Of a stretch of DNA of 64,000 bases, positions 1 through 11,861 are shown piece by piece (the stretch's first letter is position 1; each line of letters begins with the position of its first letter). A model generated the notes under the pieces. The model saw only the letters and a list, made by a program, of their open reading frames with translations, was not told the origin of the DNA and made no database searches. The stretch is from Cryptomeria japonica. Lineage: Eukaryota > Streptophyta > Pinopsida > Cupressales > Cupressaceae. The position numbers and the translations under genes are program-made. The stretch covers positions 378,617,892 through 378,681,891 of the forward strand of contig NC_081415.1 in NCBI RefSeq assembly GCF_030272615.1, written 5' to 3'.

Positions 1-2095
1 AAAGACATCATAAGCTAAACATGGAAGTTTCATACAAAACTACAAGTATTGACCTAACACCTACCACAAAACAAAGTTTTCAATAATTATTTTTCAACTC
101 ATAAAAGGTTATTCCAAAAAGATAAATATTTACTTTTATCTAGCATGATTATGAACCACCTTGGAAGATATTGTTTGTAAATTCATTCCAAGGTGTAGTA
201 CTTGATTGGCCTTGCCAATTTTTTGTATGGATTTACATGAATGTCTAATGGTTTAGCTTGTTGTCTTGTATGGAATTACTACATCCTATCAATAGTTGTT
301 GGGTTGAAATTTTGTGCTTGATTCATCAGCTATGGATAAATTTTTGAGGCTTAATCATTGCTTGGAGAAACAAGGAGGCATTGTTGTCCTTGCCTAAGCC
401 TAAAGGTGATAGTCTTGATCATAAATTTGAAGTGTTACGAATGCTCTTTTGTCAGAAATATTGTTTGTGAGTGAATTTGTTGACATGTTCAAGTGAATTA
501 AGTGCATTCTTCCTACTAAGAGTTAAGAAGTAAACATTAAGTTGTTCGTAAGTATCAAAATAAATCATTATTCATACATAAATGTATACCTTTCCTCAAC
601 AAATGATACAATCGAGAGATAAAAGTTAATGCCAAGACTGTATGTAATTACTCTGAAAGATGGAATAAACTAAAAGTTTGACTCAATTAACCTGGGAGAT
701 CTCTCAAATAACATAATGAAATATTAATAAAATTCCACATCACAAAACATGAACATGTAACGTGAACAAATTTTAATTCATCACCACCTTTTGTGTGTCC
801 TAGTCTAAATCAAATAAGTCAGTATCCAACCAAGCTAAAATAATCAGTATAAGTTCTTATATCTAAAATATATTCAAGTTGGAATTGTTCATATGTTGTT
901 TTACTATCCATTTTGTCTTCTGCAGTAAGCAAGATGACTCTTACTAGCTTTAAGCTAAATATTCAGTGTTACCAAGACTAAAAAAAACAAAGAGAGGGTA
1001 ATGAAATGAGAGAGAAGTCTGAGGGAGTGCAAACTAAAAGAGGAAAGGCACAATGAAAGGAAAACCACTAAATGAAGATGATGATATAAAAGTACATAGA
1101 AGAATATATGTCACAAGTTATGAGAGAATGTCCAATCAATGACTATTAATCAAATAAATAATAAAAGTTTTAGAGTATGAAGAGTATAACTTGTTTCAAA
1201 TAACCATAAATAGTGAACTTTTCAATGGAGAATCAGCTAAAACTAGCCTTCCCAAAACTTAATCAGTATGATATTTGCATTTGGAAAATATTTTAATTCA
1301 GATTAGTAAATCAATTACTTCCTCAAGTAAAGATATATGCATCTATACACCATATCTCTGATTCCTTTCTTTCTTTTCTATTTGCTCTAGCTTTATTTTG
1401 TGATTTTTTTTTTAGAAGCGTTTCTTTCAAAACTTCAACCATTCAAATGTAAGGCTCTTAATATTTTGCAGGCTTCAATAAAGTAAGCATTAAACTATTG
1501 AGCTTCCACCTCCATAAGAAACTTTAAAGAAAACCTTGCTCACAATTTAAATTGAATACAACATAGACAACAAAATAAAGAAATTGAAACATCTTATATA
1601 ATTTGGCACATAATCAAATGAGACCTGTGAATGAATTGGTTGATTACCTTGGAGGTTACAGACCTATAAATATACAAGTCATTGCACTTGCATAGAAAGA
1701 GACAAGCTGACATTCGCATCTTTAAGCTGGTCGATGCCCCACACCCCTACCTTTTTTGTTGAACCAGATCTTGGCGGAATCCCCCACCCCCAACTATGGA
1801 AATTGAGAGATCGATTATAAGGATTAGAGATCGCCTAGCAAAAACTATAGGCCCATCTGAGAGATCGCCAAAGAAACTATAGGGCTGGGTGGGTGGGAGG
1901 CCCTATCTACCTATCCTGGGTGACCTCAATCCAGAAGGTTCTATTTCCTTCCTTGTAATGCTTATTTTCTAGATTTGGGGAAGCTGGCAGTGCCCAAAGT
2001 CTTTGTGGATGCTAGAGGTCGACGAAGTCTAGGTGGGATTAATGATTGAGCAAATAACTTGCCCTCTTTTTTTTTTTTTTTTTAAAGTAATGCCC
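1..2095. other. No gene recognised
   Basis: AT-rich sequence with stops in all frames and no protein domain, LTR pair or RNA gene that I can recognise. Positions 1690-2040 are locally richer in G and C, with C-runs and several AGAGATCG words, and a T-run of about 18 lies near 2067-2084. It may be the eroded 5' part of the gypsy element that follows, but no matching LTR is visible. Confidence 0.5.
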
Positions 2096-2100
2096 ATGGC

Positions 2101-2270
2101 CGTCGGAATTTTGATGAACACGGGCACTTTTCTTTAAAAAAAACAAATTTCATTGCTAATGCCTTCTCCGTTGAAACCAAATGTAAAATTATCATCAGAA
2201 TTTTGACGAATTCAGGCATTTTTTCAAAAAACAATCAATTTTGGTCACAATATACCTTCTTTGTCGATAT
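2101..2270. repeat. Degenerate tandem duplication, period about 92 bp
   Basis: Copy 1 starts at 2101 (CGTCGGAATTTTGATGAA) and copy 2 at 2193 (CATCAGAATTTTGACGAA). Both continue through a G/C-poor stretch with an A-run to a CCTTCT word near the end. The CGTCGG/GACGAA words resemble subterminal repeats of plant CACTA transposons, but no CACTA terminus is seen, so the origin is open. Confidence 0.45.
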
Positions 2271-2569
2271 ATTTGTGCACTGTACTATCATCCTGAGAAG
2301 AACATAGTGTACAAGCTTGATTCTCAAGGATATTTTGGGGAAGAGGAAATCCTTAATCACAAAATTGAAAAAGAATCAAAAAGTCAAGGGTCTTACAGTG
2401 AAAACCTTTCTGAAGCATCTATAGACCATAAAATAGTGAAAATAAAGGGTGTATCTTCTGGTGAAAACCTCTCTAAGGCACAAGAAGATGAGAATCTCTT
2501 CTTCCTCTCATTAGTGATCATGTTCTTGAGGGATTATCAATCCTCATAGATGAGACCAAAGAGATAAAT
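2241..2569 (+). pseudogene. T1 spacer upstream of RT, unrecognised
   Basis: An open stretch of about 100 codons, hydrophilic and rich in Lys, Glu and Ser, with two ENLS motifs about 35 residues apart. It lies just before the RT and probably belongs to the polyprotein linker between protease and RT, which is long and poorly conserved in Tat elements. No protease D-S/T-G motif is seen. The function is not known, and assignment to T1 rests on position and strand only. Confidence 0.35.
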
Positions 2570-3452
2570 TTGGGCACAACAGAAAACCCATGCATCACTT
2601 ATGTAGTTGTGTCACTATTTGATTACTATTTTCAAATGTTCTCTGAGATACTTCATAAGTGGCCCATTAACTTTGCATATTATTATGCAAACATGTGTGG
2701 TATTGATCCTAAATTAGTGGTTCATCATCTTGTAGTTGATCGAAATGCTAAATCATTCAAGTAGAAACTATGCAAGAAGCATCCTAGAATAGCCCTATTG
2801 GTCAAATAAGAGTAGGAAAAGCTCCTAGAGGGTAAGTTAATCTGACCAATTGATTACTTAGAGTGGATCACTAATATGGTACCTATCTCTAAGCCTAATG
2901 GTACCATCAAAGTGTGTACAAATTTCAAGGATCTAAATAAAGCATGTCCCAAAGATGATTTTTTACTTCCCAACATTGACATCCTTGTTGATCTAATAGT
3001 TGGACATGAAATGATTTCTCTCATGGACATATTTTTAGGATATAATCAGATCAAGATAGCCAAAGAAGATCAACATAAGACTGTGTTCACCACCTCATGG
3101 GGAGATTTTTGTTTCTAGGTATGCCTTTGGTCTCAAGAATGTAGGTGCATCCTACCAGTGTGCCATGACAGTGATATTTCATGACCTTATGCATAACAAA
3201 ATGGAGGACTATGTGGATGACATACTAGGTAAATTGAAGACAAGGACAAAACATCTAGCTATACTAGAACATATATTTGAGCACCTAGCTAAATATAAAT
3301 TATGCCTAAGCCCTAAAAAGTGTGTATTTGGAGTTCCCTGAGGTAAGCTCCTTGGATTTATAGTGTGAAAGCATGGAATTGAGTTCGATCCTAGAGAGGT
3401 CAAAGAAATCTTAGAGATACCTCCACCTAGAATACTAAAGAATCTACGCAAC
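2570..3452 (+). pseudogene. T1 reverse transcriptase (Ty3/gypsy), broken
   Basis: RNA-dependent DNA polymerase domain that copies element RNA into cDNA. An N-terminal Tat-type stretch (GIDPKLVVHHLVVD) at about 2699-2740 precedes the palm. Fingers and palm motifs then follow: VPISKP, NKACPKDDF, SLMDIFLGYNQIKIA, a frameshifted FGLKN region near 3121-3140, and the catalytic YVDD at 3210-3221, still intact. Stops include a TAG at 2762-2764 where relatives have Gln, and a TAG at 3116-3118. A TGA at 3340 breaks the segment after the palm. The domain runs directly into RNase H. The match to plant Tat RT is strong, and loss of function is certain. Confidence 0.85.
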
Positions 3453-4083
3453 TTGCAAGGGAAGTTACATTCTATCTGGTGCTTCATTTCCCAACTCGCT
3501 GATAAATGTCAACCTTTTAATCACCTCCAAAAAGGTGTTGAATTTCAATGGGATTCCCGATATCAACAAGCATTTAACAAGATGAAGGAATATCTAGCTC
3601 ATCCTCCAATTGTCATGCCACCCATTCCAGGTCGTCCTTTCCTCTTATACATTTTAGTTACTCTGATGGGTATGGGGGCACTTCTTGCCCAACATGATGA
3701 CCAAGGAAAGAATAGAGCAATCTACTATATCAGTCAAACTTAGTATTATATGAGCTTAACTATTCTCCCATGGAAAAGGCATGTTTAGCTGTCATCTTTT
3801 GTTCACAAAAATTGCGACACTACATTTTTTAAGTCAAACACTGAAGTTCATCTGCAAGCTTGATCCCATCAAATATCTTCACCCCAAGACAACCCTAACC
3901 GAACATATGGCTAAATGGGTTATGTTTCTCAGTGAATTTGACATACAATATATCAATAGAAAGGCCTTCAAGGGGCAGGTCATTGCTGCTCAATTAGTAG
4001 AAACACCATTGATTGATGTTCACCTATTAATCATAAAATTTCTAGATGATTATGTTATCTCTATTACTGCACAACCCCCCTAG
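3453..4083 (+). pseudogene. T1 RNase H (retroelement type), broken
   Basis: This domain degrades the RNA of RNA:DNA hybrids and follows the RT connection. Visible motifs are FQWDSRYQQAFNKMKEYL (the usual thumb/connection helix), PPIPGRPFLLYI, GALLAQHDD and IYYISQT, and after a frameshift KYLHPKTTLTEHMAKWVMFL and FDIQY. The PGRPFLLYI–GALLAQ pair is typical of Tat elements. The reading frame changes once between 3743 and 3781, and a TAG ends the segment just before the second RNase H domain. The usual first catalytic Asp region reads LYILVT, so the active site may already be damaged. Confidence 0.75.
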
Positions 4084-4403
4084 AAACTTTACTTTGATGG
4101 TTCATATAGACAAAAGGGAACGGGGAAGGATTCCTATTTGTCACTCCCCAAGGCGATCTCATCCCCAGGTCATTCAAGTTGTCTTTCCCATGTACCAAGA
4201 ATATTGTTGAATATGAAGGGCTCATCACTAGTCTCAAGATAGCTATTCAGTGGAACATCTCTGATATATTAGTTTATAGATATTCACAACTGGTTATCCG
4301 GCAAGTCAACGATGAATATCAAACTAAGGATGATAATCTCCTTCCATACAAAAGAATGGTTGATGACCTTAAGGATAACTTCAAAAGTATCATATTTGAC
4401 TAG
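4084..4403 (+). pseudogene. T1 second RNase H, archaeal type (aRNH)
   Basis: A separate RNase H placed between the retroelement RNase H and integrase, as in Ogre/Retand. The FDGS motif (Asp at about 4096) is in frame with the preceding segment. After a frameshift near 4140-4180 comes NIVEYEGL (Glu) and then a degraded GDS-like block reading YRYSQLVIRQVNDEYQTKD. The first two catalytic acids are recognisable, while the third, Asp of GDS, appears replaced. The block DDNLLPYKRMVDDL matches the usual C-terminal helix of this domain. This feature is the main reason for assigning T1 to the Tat lineage. Confidence 0.75.
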
Positions 4404-4436
4404 ATTCCTTGAGCTCAGAATAAAGTAGTAGACATA

Positions 4437-5268
4437 ATGGCTACTATTTGGTCCCTTCTTCACGTTAAATCAAATAGTCTGAGATATGTGTTTTTAGTTG
4501 AGCAGCTCTATAGCCGACATTTAAAATATTATACAGAGAAATGGTGTGAAACATTGTTGGACCCCAATCACCCTGGTATAATGACATACATGCTTATCTC
4601 AAAGATGGTACCCTTCCACCCAACATATATCATAATGAACACCGAAACCTTATTCACTATTGTGCCCGATTAACTCTTATAGGAGACAATCTATATCGTC
4701 ACGACTACTATGACATCCTCTTTTAGATGTATAGATTTGAGTGAAACTAATCTTGCAATGAAAGTGCACACTAGAACTTATGGTGCTCATACGAGTGGAT
4801 ATGTTCTTACCAAACAAATTTTAAGAGAGTGGGGTATTATTGCCCCAACATGGAACATGACTATTGTGATTTTTTCAAGAAATGTGTCCTTCCGGCGGCA
4901 CAAATATTTGATCCATGGTTTAGCATATGATTTGTAGCCTATCACAACACCATGGCCATTCTTTACATCGGGCCTCAACCTTGTTGGTAGGATCCATCCC
5001 CCTTCCTTATATGGATAAAATATTATCATTACTGCAACAGAGTATTTCACCAAATGGGTGGAAGCCATTCCTCTCACCCTCACCACTGTGTGCAAGTGTC
5101 CAAGTGTATCCTGTACCACATTATTTTCTGCTATGGAACTCCCTCCACCATCATAATAGACAATGGAACCCAATTTAAGAACCAACACATGTGTGATCTC
5201 TATTCTACATTTCTTATCCAACACCATTTGTCCACACCATACTACCCCCAAGGGAATGACCAACCTCA
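4437..5268 (+). pseudogene. T1 integrase, broken
   Basis: Integrase inserts the cDNA into the genome. The N-terminal zinc-binding part is at about 4745-4937 (AMKVHTRTYGAHTSG, then a scrambled HHCC second half). The catalytic core follows in two frames: FTKWVEAIP-like at about 5050, then FCYGTPSTIIIDNGTQF (second catalytic Asp in the IDNG motif) and YYPQGNDQPQA at about 5236-5268, where the catalytic Glu of the NGQAE motif is no longer seen. The coding signal stops abruptly at 5271, where a chromovirus LTR fragment begins. The C-terminal integrase part is missing. Confidence 0.75.
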
Positions 5269-5271
5269 GGC

Positions 5272-5934
5272 ATCTTGCTCATCGGATCCTATAGAGTTGG
5301 GTTCTTCTTGAAGACTTGATCATCTTTCTTGCTTCTAGACCGCATTGCTTTTGGATCATTTTTTGGCAAGATATCGCTATCAGTTTCCGTGATAGTTGCC
5401 TGGACCTTTTTTGGTGATCTACCAGAACCCATTCCAAAGCTTGTGGAGCCTTGCACATTGATTCTGATGTTCCTTGGCATGTGGCCAACCTTTTCCTATG
5501 ATCTACATTTCATCCTTTGGATTTTCTGGAGGAATCTCTTGGTGGAGGCTTCCCTTGTTTATTTTGCACGTTAGGTCTTGTTCTATGGGTTTTGATCCCT
5601 TTTGGGCTGACTGGATCCTTTGGATTGATATCTAATTTTAATTGCACATTAGAATGTAACTAAGGAGAGAATCAAGTAGCTAGACTATGCGTAGAAGATA
5701 GATCTCATGATTTAAGGTTCCGGTTGTGACCTATTTATTCTAGTAGGCCTATGAGCCAGTATGATGTAGCCCGGTTGTTACCGGTTAGATGTAATCAAAT
5801 TTCATACAGTAAAACAATCTATTTTTCATTGCCTCCATCATATATTTGTGTTTATATTGTGTTTACTCTTGTTGACCAACCCAGATTGATCTCTTTGAGG
5901 TCCCTCCTCATTGGTGACTATTTCAAGTATTTAT
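5272..5934 (+). repeat. 5'-truncated chromovirus LTR (R family), + orientation
   Basis: This stretch matches the reverse complement of both LTRs of element R (11862-12638 and 14393-15136). Shared blocks are GCTCAT-CGGATC near 5280, TGTTCCTTGGCATGTGGCC near 5470, the ACGTTAGGTCTTGTTCT block near 5570, and GAGGTCCCTCCTCATTGGTGACT at 5898-5928. The first ~90 bp of the LTR are missing. No second copy in this orientation is nearby, so it is a truncated solo LTR or a remnant of an insertion into T1. Confidence 0.75.
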
Positions 5935-7200
5935 TGCTTCCCATTGTCATTTGCATCTCCATTGCATCCACCTCTCCATGGTGCAGTATCTGTTGCTACC
6001 CACTCCCATTTTCATCTCCATTGCATCTACCTCTTTTCAACATGGTATCCCATATTTCCTCATCTATCTCTTGCCTCTATCTGTGTCGCCTTGCTCCTTG
6101 CTTGTGCATAGTCCTTATAGATAGCTTCTATGCTTGGTTATTTGTTCACAGTGTCATGCTTTTCCTATATATTCCCCTTTTACATCTCCTTGGTCACCTT
6201 TCTTATTGTATATAGGAGTGCTTTGTATATAGGTATCTCTATACATATGTGTATGTTCGTCATGTCCTTTGAAATCATATTCTATCAACTTTTCCTTCAA
6301 TAATCATATTTTAAAATCTTTGTCATCACAATCCTATCAAATCGCTTTTGTTGGTCCATCTCTCATTGATCCTTATCCAATCATCAGTCTGTGCAGGATG
6401 TATCATTCCTCTAGTTAGACAAAATCATCAATCCTCATCCAATTAGTCATCCTTTGGCAAAATATATCTGAGACACTTGTGTTGGTTTTGATTCTTTTTT
6501 ATCTTTTTTTATCTTTTTCAACTCCTCGCATCATGTTTCCTCTTGGTCACCATGATCTTTTATATCATGGTGCACTAGGAATAACATGGATTGGGATGTG
6601 ATCTTGTTGGTTTTGTTTTCTTCTTGGCATGTCTTTCGAATGTGTTCCTTGTTGTACCCTCATGAGGTCTCGACTATCTAATTTTACATTGGAGCATATC
6701 TTCTACTTTTGGTTGTTCAAGCATCATTTCCTATAGGGTCTCTATAACTCTATGCAGTTCTAGATTAGCCTGTGTGTCTATTTATATGTGTTAGTCCATG
6801 CATTGGCTATGAAATTCCACTTTGGTTCTTCATACCTTGGTTACTCACATACACTACTAATTCAAAATAAGTGCTCGCTACATTTCATTCCATTTTCATG
6901 GGTGCTCATTCTCTATGATGTTCCATTTCTATATCTAATGCATTTGCATTTGCTTCTTTTTCCATTTGCTTCTTGTTTTCCATCATGTCCGTTGGGGCAT
7001 TGTTTCTTTTGAGATGTTGTCTAGGCCTCATTTCCAGTGCATCCTCTCAAGGGGGCACCCATTCCCTCATCCTCCTTCCCTCATCCTCCATCCATCATCT
7101 ATCCATTGTTAGTCCAATTTGGAACATTTTTGCCTTGCTCTCTTTTGTCCAAGTCGCTGGTGTCTTATTTTCTTTGCTTCGACTCTATTTTAGCGTCACT
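5935..7200 (+). other. T1 3' untranslated region, no gene recognised
   Basis: Pyrimidine-rich sequence between the integrase remnant and the T1 purine tract. Repeated CATCTCCATTGCATC words occur at 5951-6025. The longer open stretches (for example 5751-6215) are low-complexity hydrophobic reading of CT-rich DNA with no domain. This is the position of the long untranslated 3' region of Tat-type elements. Confidence 0.45.
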
Positions 7201-7216
7201 GCAAAGAGGGGAAAAA
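7201..7216 (+). other. T1 polypurine tract
   Basis: The purine run GCAAAGAGGGGAAAAA lies directly before TGTAGACCC. A polypurine tract primes second-strand synthesis and sits next to the 3' LTR, so this places the LTR start at 7217. Confidence 0.6.
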
Positions 7217-7345
7217 TGTAGACCCTTAAATTTGACTGATTAATTTAGTCAAATCAAATTTTCTAAGTTTCTTTTACTAGTTGAATAATTCATATTATTC
7301 AATTAAAATCAAGCATCCCTTTTGGCTAAATTAATTTGATGAAGC
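7217..7345 (+). repeat. T1 3' LTR, first part (interrupted by E)
   Basis: Begins TGTAGACCCTTAAATTTGAC directly after the purine tract and continues in TTAATT-rich sequence until TATTGGGG of element E at 7346. Similar TTAATTAA-rich sequence resumes at 32002. No second T1 LTR is in the window for comparison, so this rests on the PPT–TG junction and continuity of composition. Confidence 0.5.
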
Positions 7346-9371
7346 TATTGGGGCTTTTAATTTTTTGCAAAATTCAAAGTAAGAGGGTGGTAAAATCCAT
7401 AAGATTGCATCCACTGTGAAGTCATGAACTTCATGGATCTTGATATTTGAAAATTTTCACATTGTATGTGGGGTTAAAATGTGACTCCCATAAGGGTAGA
7501 GCCTGACATACAGTTCCCATAAGGAGATCCATGCATATAATAATAGTTTAATATGTTATATAGTCCCAAAAAAAATTCCGAAAAAATCAAATGATTTGAA
7601 CCAAATTATGCCATATATGCTAATTAAAAGAATTCATATACCTTATTATTCCCTTAAAAATATCCTTATACCTTATTATATCTAAGCCCCAAATATGGAT
7701 ATATGATTAGTCATTCGAAGTGTTCAAAAACAAGATGAAATCCTTTTCACCATGACTCCTCTCTTGTTACACTAAAAAATGGATTCCTTGTATGCCCCAA
7801 CAAAGAAGAATGATCATATCGGCCTAGTAATGAAAGATGATAGAAAGAAAAGCGTGTGTCACCGAAGTACCATGTCTCATTGAAAAGAACACATGGGCCA
7901 TCAATATCATCAAGTGGGTCCTACAACACACATAATCTAAAGGGATTATCAATGAAACACTTTATATGTCTCACCTACATACGAGTTTTGGTAAGATGTT
8001 GAGAGTGTATCCAAGCTGAGGGAGGTCCTACCAAAGAACAACATCTTACCAAAAACTCACTTGTCGAGGAGAGTTATTCAATGTCTCAACGAAATCTTAA
8101 TTTCAGTATAATGATGAAGGTCTAACAAAAACAAATAATGTCTTGTTGAAGTATATACTCTTGCTAATAAACATTGGTAACTTATTTAATCTATGAAGGA
8201 AAGAAATAGTAAAGGCAACTTGATCTTTGAGTGTGATATATGTATAAAATAAATTTTGAGGAATCCACTGAAATGACCATGGAAAAATTTTATCTTTGTA
8301 ACCTGCAGCCAAATATGGAATTTCAAACAAGGATATGTGGACCATTCAAAAGATTGTGTGAGGTGGGATATTTTGTTGCAGATGGCAGTGACAATTCATT
8401 CTATATTTTGAAATACCATTATGATGATCACTATGAGAAGAAGATATTTTTGAAGGATGGAGATGAAGCCCAAATAGAGAAATAAAACAAGTATTTTAAC
8501 AAACAATTTCAAATGCATTGTAAAGTAGTTCAATTAATAAATTTATTGGGGATAAACTAATTAGTTCCTAGATAAACAGTCATGCTATTTTACAACCAAA
8601 AGTACCAATCTGGGAAGACTCTATGTGTTTATAAAAGGGGGATGCAGATTGGATAAATAGGAACAAGGAGGAATTAATTCAAAAATACTAGCAATGATAA
8701 AATTAACTCTTCTCTCCATAACTGTGCAGAGAATATTAGTAAGTTCTTGTAATATCCAGTTTGGCTCATTATTTTGATAACAGTTTTGAAAGGGTTTTTA
8801 ACGATTTCTATGCACAATGGTCATCTTGTTATTTTAGTCTATTGTATTGAGGATATTATGGATTGATCAAGGAGACTTTTATCTTTGGATGATTGTTGTG
8901 TTTAGATATTTCAAGAAAATATTAAATACATCTAGAATAGTCATTGTGACAAAGGTGAATCATCAAGTATAAGAAAACGAACCATTGACAGACTTACATT
9001 AGGTGTAAGATTAAAAATTGTCCAATAAGGGAAATATAGAGGATATTATTGGGAACTTACTTGACTTTGCATCCAATAGAAGGAAGGCACTGATCTCATT
9101 TTAGGACCTTGAAACCCATTACAACTTTGTAACATTTTTTATGGTTTTGTACATTTTACTTTAAAGGCCACAAACAATCCCAACTATTTGATAAATCTAC
9201 TTCATTTTATTTAGGGTAAACCTACCTAGCTATTAGTAGAGCCTAAAGTGTAGGGATTAGCAACTAGATTTGGTTCAATCTATTAGTTGGCCAATACTGT
9301 TTGTTGAACTCAACCATAGAATCTAGCCTATTCTTAGAGTTTAGAAAAACCTATAGTTTTGAGCTCCAACA
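7346..9371 (+). repeat. Element E 5' LTR
   Basis: A 2,026-bp direct repeat of 29938-32001. Shared blocks include AAGTAAGAGGGTGGTAAAA near 7378, ATTGTATGTGGGGTTAAAAT near 7460, the CGATCATATCGGCC block near 7815 and the shared end GAGCTCCAACA. It should carry the element promoter, but no TATA box can be chosen with confidence in such AT-rich sequence. Confidence 0.85.
8240..8485 (+). other. Small open frame inside E 5' LTR, also seen in the 3' LTR
   Basis: An 81-codon open stretch beginning MYKINFEES. The corresponding frame in the 3' LTR (30720-30926, extending upstream) shares MYKINFEE, then NIEFQTRIC/NMEFQTRIC and RLCEV. The sequence downstream in this copy reads DNSFYILKYHYDDHYEKK. It is not a retroelement domain I know. 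It could be a captured host coding fragment or a chance frame that stays open in two related copies. No starting signal or expression evidence is visible. Confidence 0.25.
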
Positions 9372-9374
9372 AAT

Positions 9375-9393
9375 TGGCGACTCTGTTGGGGAC
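9375..9393 (+). other. Element E primer-binding site
   Basis: TGGCGACTCTGTTGGGGAC starts three bases after the LTR end CCAACA. TGGCGAC-type sites are typical of plant Tat elements, where I recall a tRNA-Arg primer. The tRNA identity is not confirmed here. Confidence 0.7.
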
Positions 9394-9584
9394 TGGTTGA
9401 TAATTCCATTTGGGAGAGAGAGTCAAAATCTTCAAATTTATATTTGAGAATTAATTCAAGTAATAAAGTGACTTTTCTATAAGAGAAGATTCAGAAAATA
9501 ATAATTAATTTGCTTAAGAGGTGGTGACTCTGATATTCTCATATATATATAAAAATAAAATAATACACATTGATATAGCTTTTT

Positions 9585-11850
9585 ATGTTTGGAAGGAGGT
9601 CATTAGAGCAAGGGAACCCTATATATCCACTGAACGATAAGCAGAAGACCAAGAATAGGAACCCAAGTAACAAGGATTCAAATAAGGCCTCATTAGACCC
9701 TGCATCCATGAGTAACTCTACCACTCCACCCATGAATCAAAATAGACCTCTGATTGAAAGGATAAACCGATATTACAATATAGTAGTCAATGATGGTGCA
9801 GGAACGCAGTTTGAATGCCTTAGAATAGAAGAGAGAGAACTACAAAGGCAATATGAAGAAGAGGTAACAATGTCCACAGTAGTAGCAACATACAATCAGT
9901 TTCAAGTTTGGACATCAAGCTAGCCATCAAGTCTAGGAAGTGAGCATCATAGACCTAATACTTCGACTGGGTTCTCTTTTTTACCAAATATTTAGAAGAT
10001 GCGATTCACTCACATGTGCATAATGTTACCTCACCAGGACCACCAAGTGAGTCAAATAGACAAGAGTTGCAAAACCAAATAAATGAGATGAGCTTGATAA
10101 GGTAGAGTGATTGATATTAGTAAAACAAAGGGATATCCTTTCCTAAGAAATGTTGAGCCTAACAAGTAATGTCAATAGTATTCCACAATTTTCATAGTAG
10201 ACAACCAATACCCACACTTCTTCCCAAATACAACAAAGTATGCCCATGACTAGCATTGTGCCTAATTTGTAAACTACCATGACCATTCATCCTTCATCTC
10301 AAATAAGTATGCACACAACCAACCCACCTATTTGCAATACCCATACAACTACAATACCAAGAACCACCCAAGCAAATGTTCCACAAACATCTTCCATTGC
10401 ACCTAGAATTAGTGCGGCCCAAGGAGGACAAGGTCATTTCAGTTATTCTTACAACCCATATGGCTATGAAATTCCTCAATATAACTATATTTTTCTAAAT
10501 CATAATCTACAGAATTTTCAACAGTACCAACAAGGCGTAACAAATTTTGCAAATCAGCAAAGCACACAAATGCAAAATTATCAGGCAAACCAAAAAAAAA
10601 AATTGTTTGCGAGGAGACCTTTGAATATAACTAGATTCAAACAATTGGACTTTTCTAGGATCCTAAGATACCCAAACCCAATTGATAATGAAGTAAGAAA
10701 TGCAGTGCTTAAGTTCTCAGGAAATCATGCCATCTCAGTAGAGGAAGTCATGTTTTTGAAATAGACATGGACAATTTTGATGTGTAATATGAAGATGTAT
10801 ATATGAAGTTGTTCATGCAGTCACTGGTTGAGGATGCATAAGATTGGTTTAATAATATCCGTGATGCAATAATTAGTTCATGAAATAAATTTAGAATAAT
10901 TTTTAAGGAACAATATGGTGATCACTCTGATTCAAAGTTTGCCTTCCATGAAATCACCAATATTGAAAAAATTCTCAATTTATCAGTCTCGGAATTCAAC
11001 CTAAGATTTATGAAATCATTGAACAAGGTTCTACCACATCTAAGACCTACTAATCCTATGAGCATAGAATTTTATATAAATGCATTTGACCCTAAGATGG
11101 GGTATGAATTGAGAATGAAAAACCCAAATGACCTAAATGAAGCTTTTATATTGGCCCTAAAAATAGAAAATGTCAGAAAAGCTTCAAGAAAAATAGGAAA
11201 AAGAGGAGTCAAAATATTGTAGAATCCCAAGAATAATTATAACAAACAAACAAAAGAGGACAAAATGGATATGGTCATAAACGCTTTGAAAAACCTTACG
11301 CATAAAGTCATAAAGAATGAAAGACCATAGTTTCAAAGAACTCATAGACCAAGGTTGCATGACATGCCATGTAGAACCAATTGGATAGATGGTAGGCCTG
11401 TTGATCAGAAGAAAGAGACTCCTAATACTTTAAAGAGAGAAATCAATCATTTAGTCGAAGGTTCTCCTTGGTACGTGGCTTGCAATTTGCCACACTCCCC
11501 ATTACAATGTGTCATTGCACAAAATTTGCAAGATGATGAAATGGGGTATCATGAACATGAGGAGTATGATAATAGCCAGACCATCAATACGTTGTTTTCC
11601 ATGGGAGAATATAAATCCTCTGATGTTAATGGATATGAATATGATGTTACTTACCAAAAATAGAATAGACAAGTCCACCAATAAGAAGTATTTTCATACT
11701 ATGAGAATAGTGTTGACATGAGAACTTGCAAAATGAATGATGTTTTATCATTAAGAAGAGAGTTTGAAAAAGAAATAAATGCTCTTACTATTGCTACTAT
11801 AGAGCAGACCAAAAATAGTTACAATCTAAGAAATAGAGTGGTCAATCAAG
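9585..11850 (+). pseudogene. Element E gag, broken
   Basis: Capsid-type protein that packages element RNA. The N-terminal part (9585-9923) starts MFGRRSLEQGN and is hydrophilic. A Gln/Asn/Thr-rich, Pro-containing linker lies at 10279-10600. The capsid core is at 10760-11220 and contains YMKLFMQSLVEDA, DWFNNI, FKEQYGD, EFNLRFMKSLNK and MGYELRMKNPNDLNEAF, the usual order of the retrotransposon gag family. TAA and TGA stops occur within the core, for instance before YEDVYM, before DWF and before NKF. A Cys-rich zinc knuckle is not apparent. The coding region continues to the insertion of R at 11862 and resumes at 15142. Confidence 0.75.
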
Positions 11851-11856
11851 ATTAGG

Positions 11857-11861
11857 GTAAA
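11857..11861. repeat. Target-site duplication of element R, left copy (GTAAA)
   Basis: GTAAA here matches GTAAA at 15137-15141 on the other side of element R. A 5-bp duplication is what gypsy integrase produces, and it fixes the R boundaries. Confidence 0.85.

Larger units (their letters stand above)
2241..7345 (+). mobile_element. Element T1: decayed Ty3/gypsy element, Tat type
   Basis: The pol remains read on + in the order RT, RNase H, archaeal-type RNase H, integrase. This is the order known for the Ogre/Retand branch of the plant Tat lineage. No gag, protease or 5' LTR is recognisable. A purine tract at 7201-7216 is followed by TGTAGACCC, taken as the start of the 3' LTR. The LTR runs to 7345, where element E is inserted, and seems to resume at 32002. 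A chromovirus LTR fragment (5272-5934) interrupts the region downstream of the integrase. All domains carry frameshifts and stops, so this is one of the older layers of the window. Confidence 0.75.

Noticed and set aside
4787-5263. 158-codon open frame on - over T1 integrase
   Set aside because: Antisense shadow of the integrase coding sequence, and its reading has no domain.
5751-6215. A 154-codon hydrophobic open frame that could pass for a membrane protein
   Set aside because: It reads through CT-rich sequence with repeated CATCTCCATTGCATC words, partly overlaps a chromovirus LTR end, and has no domain.
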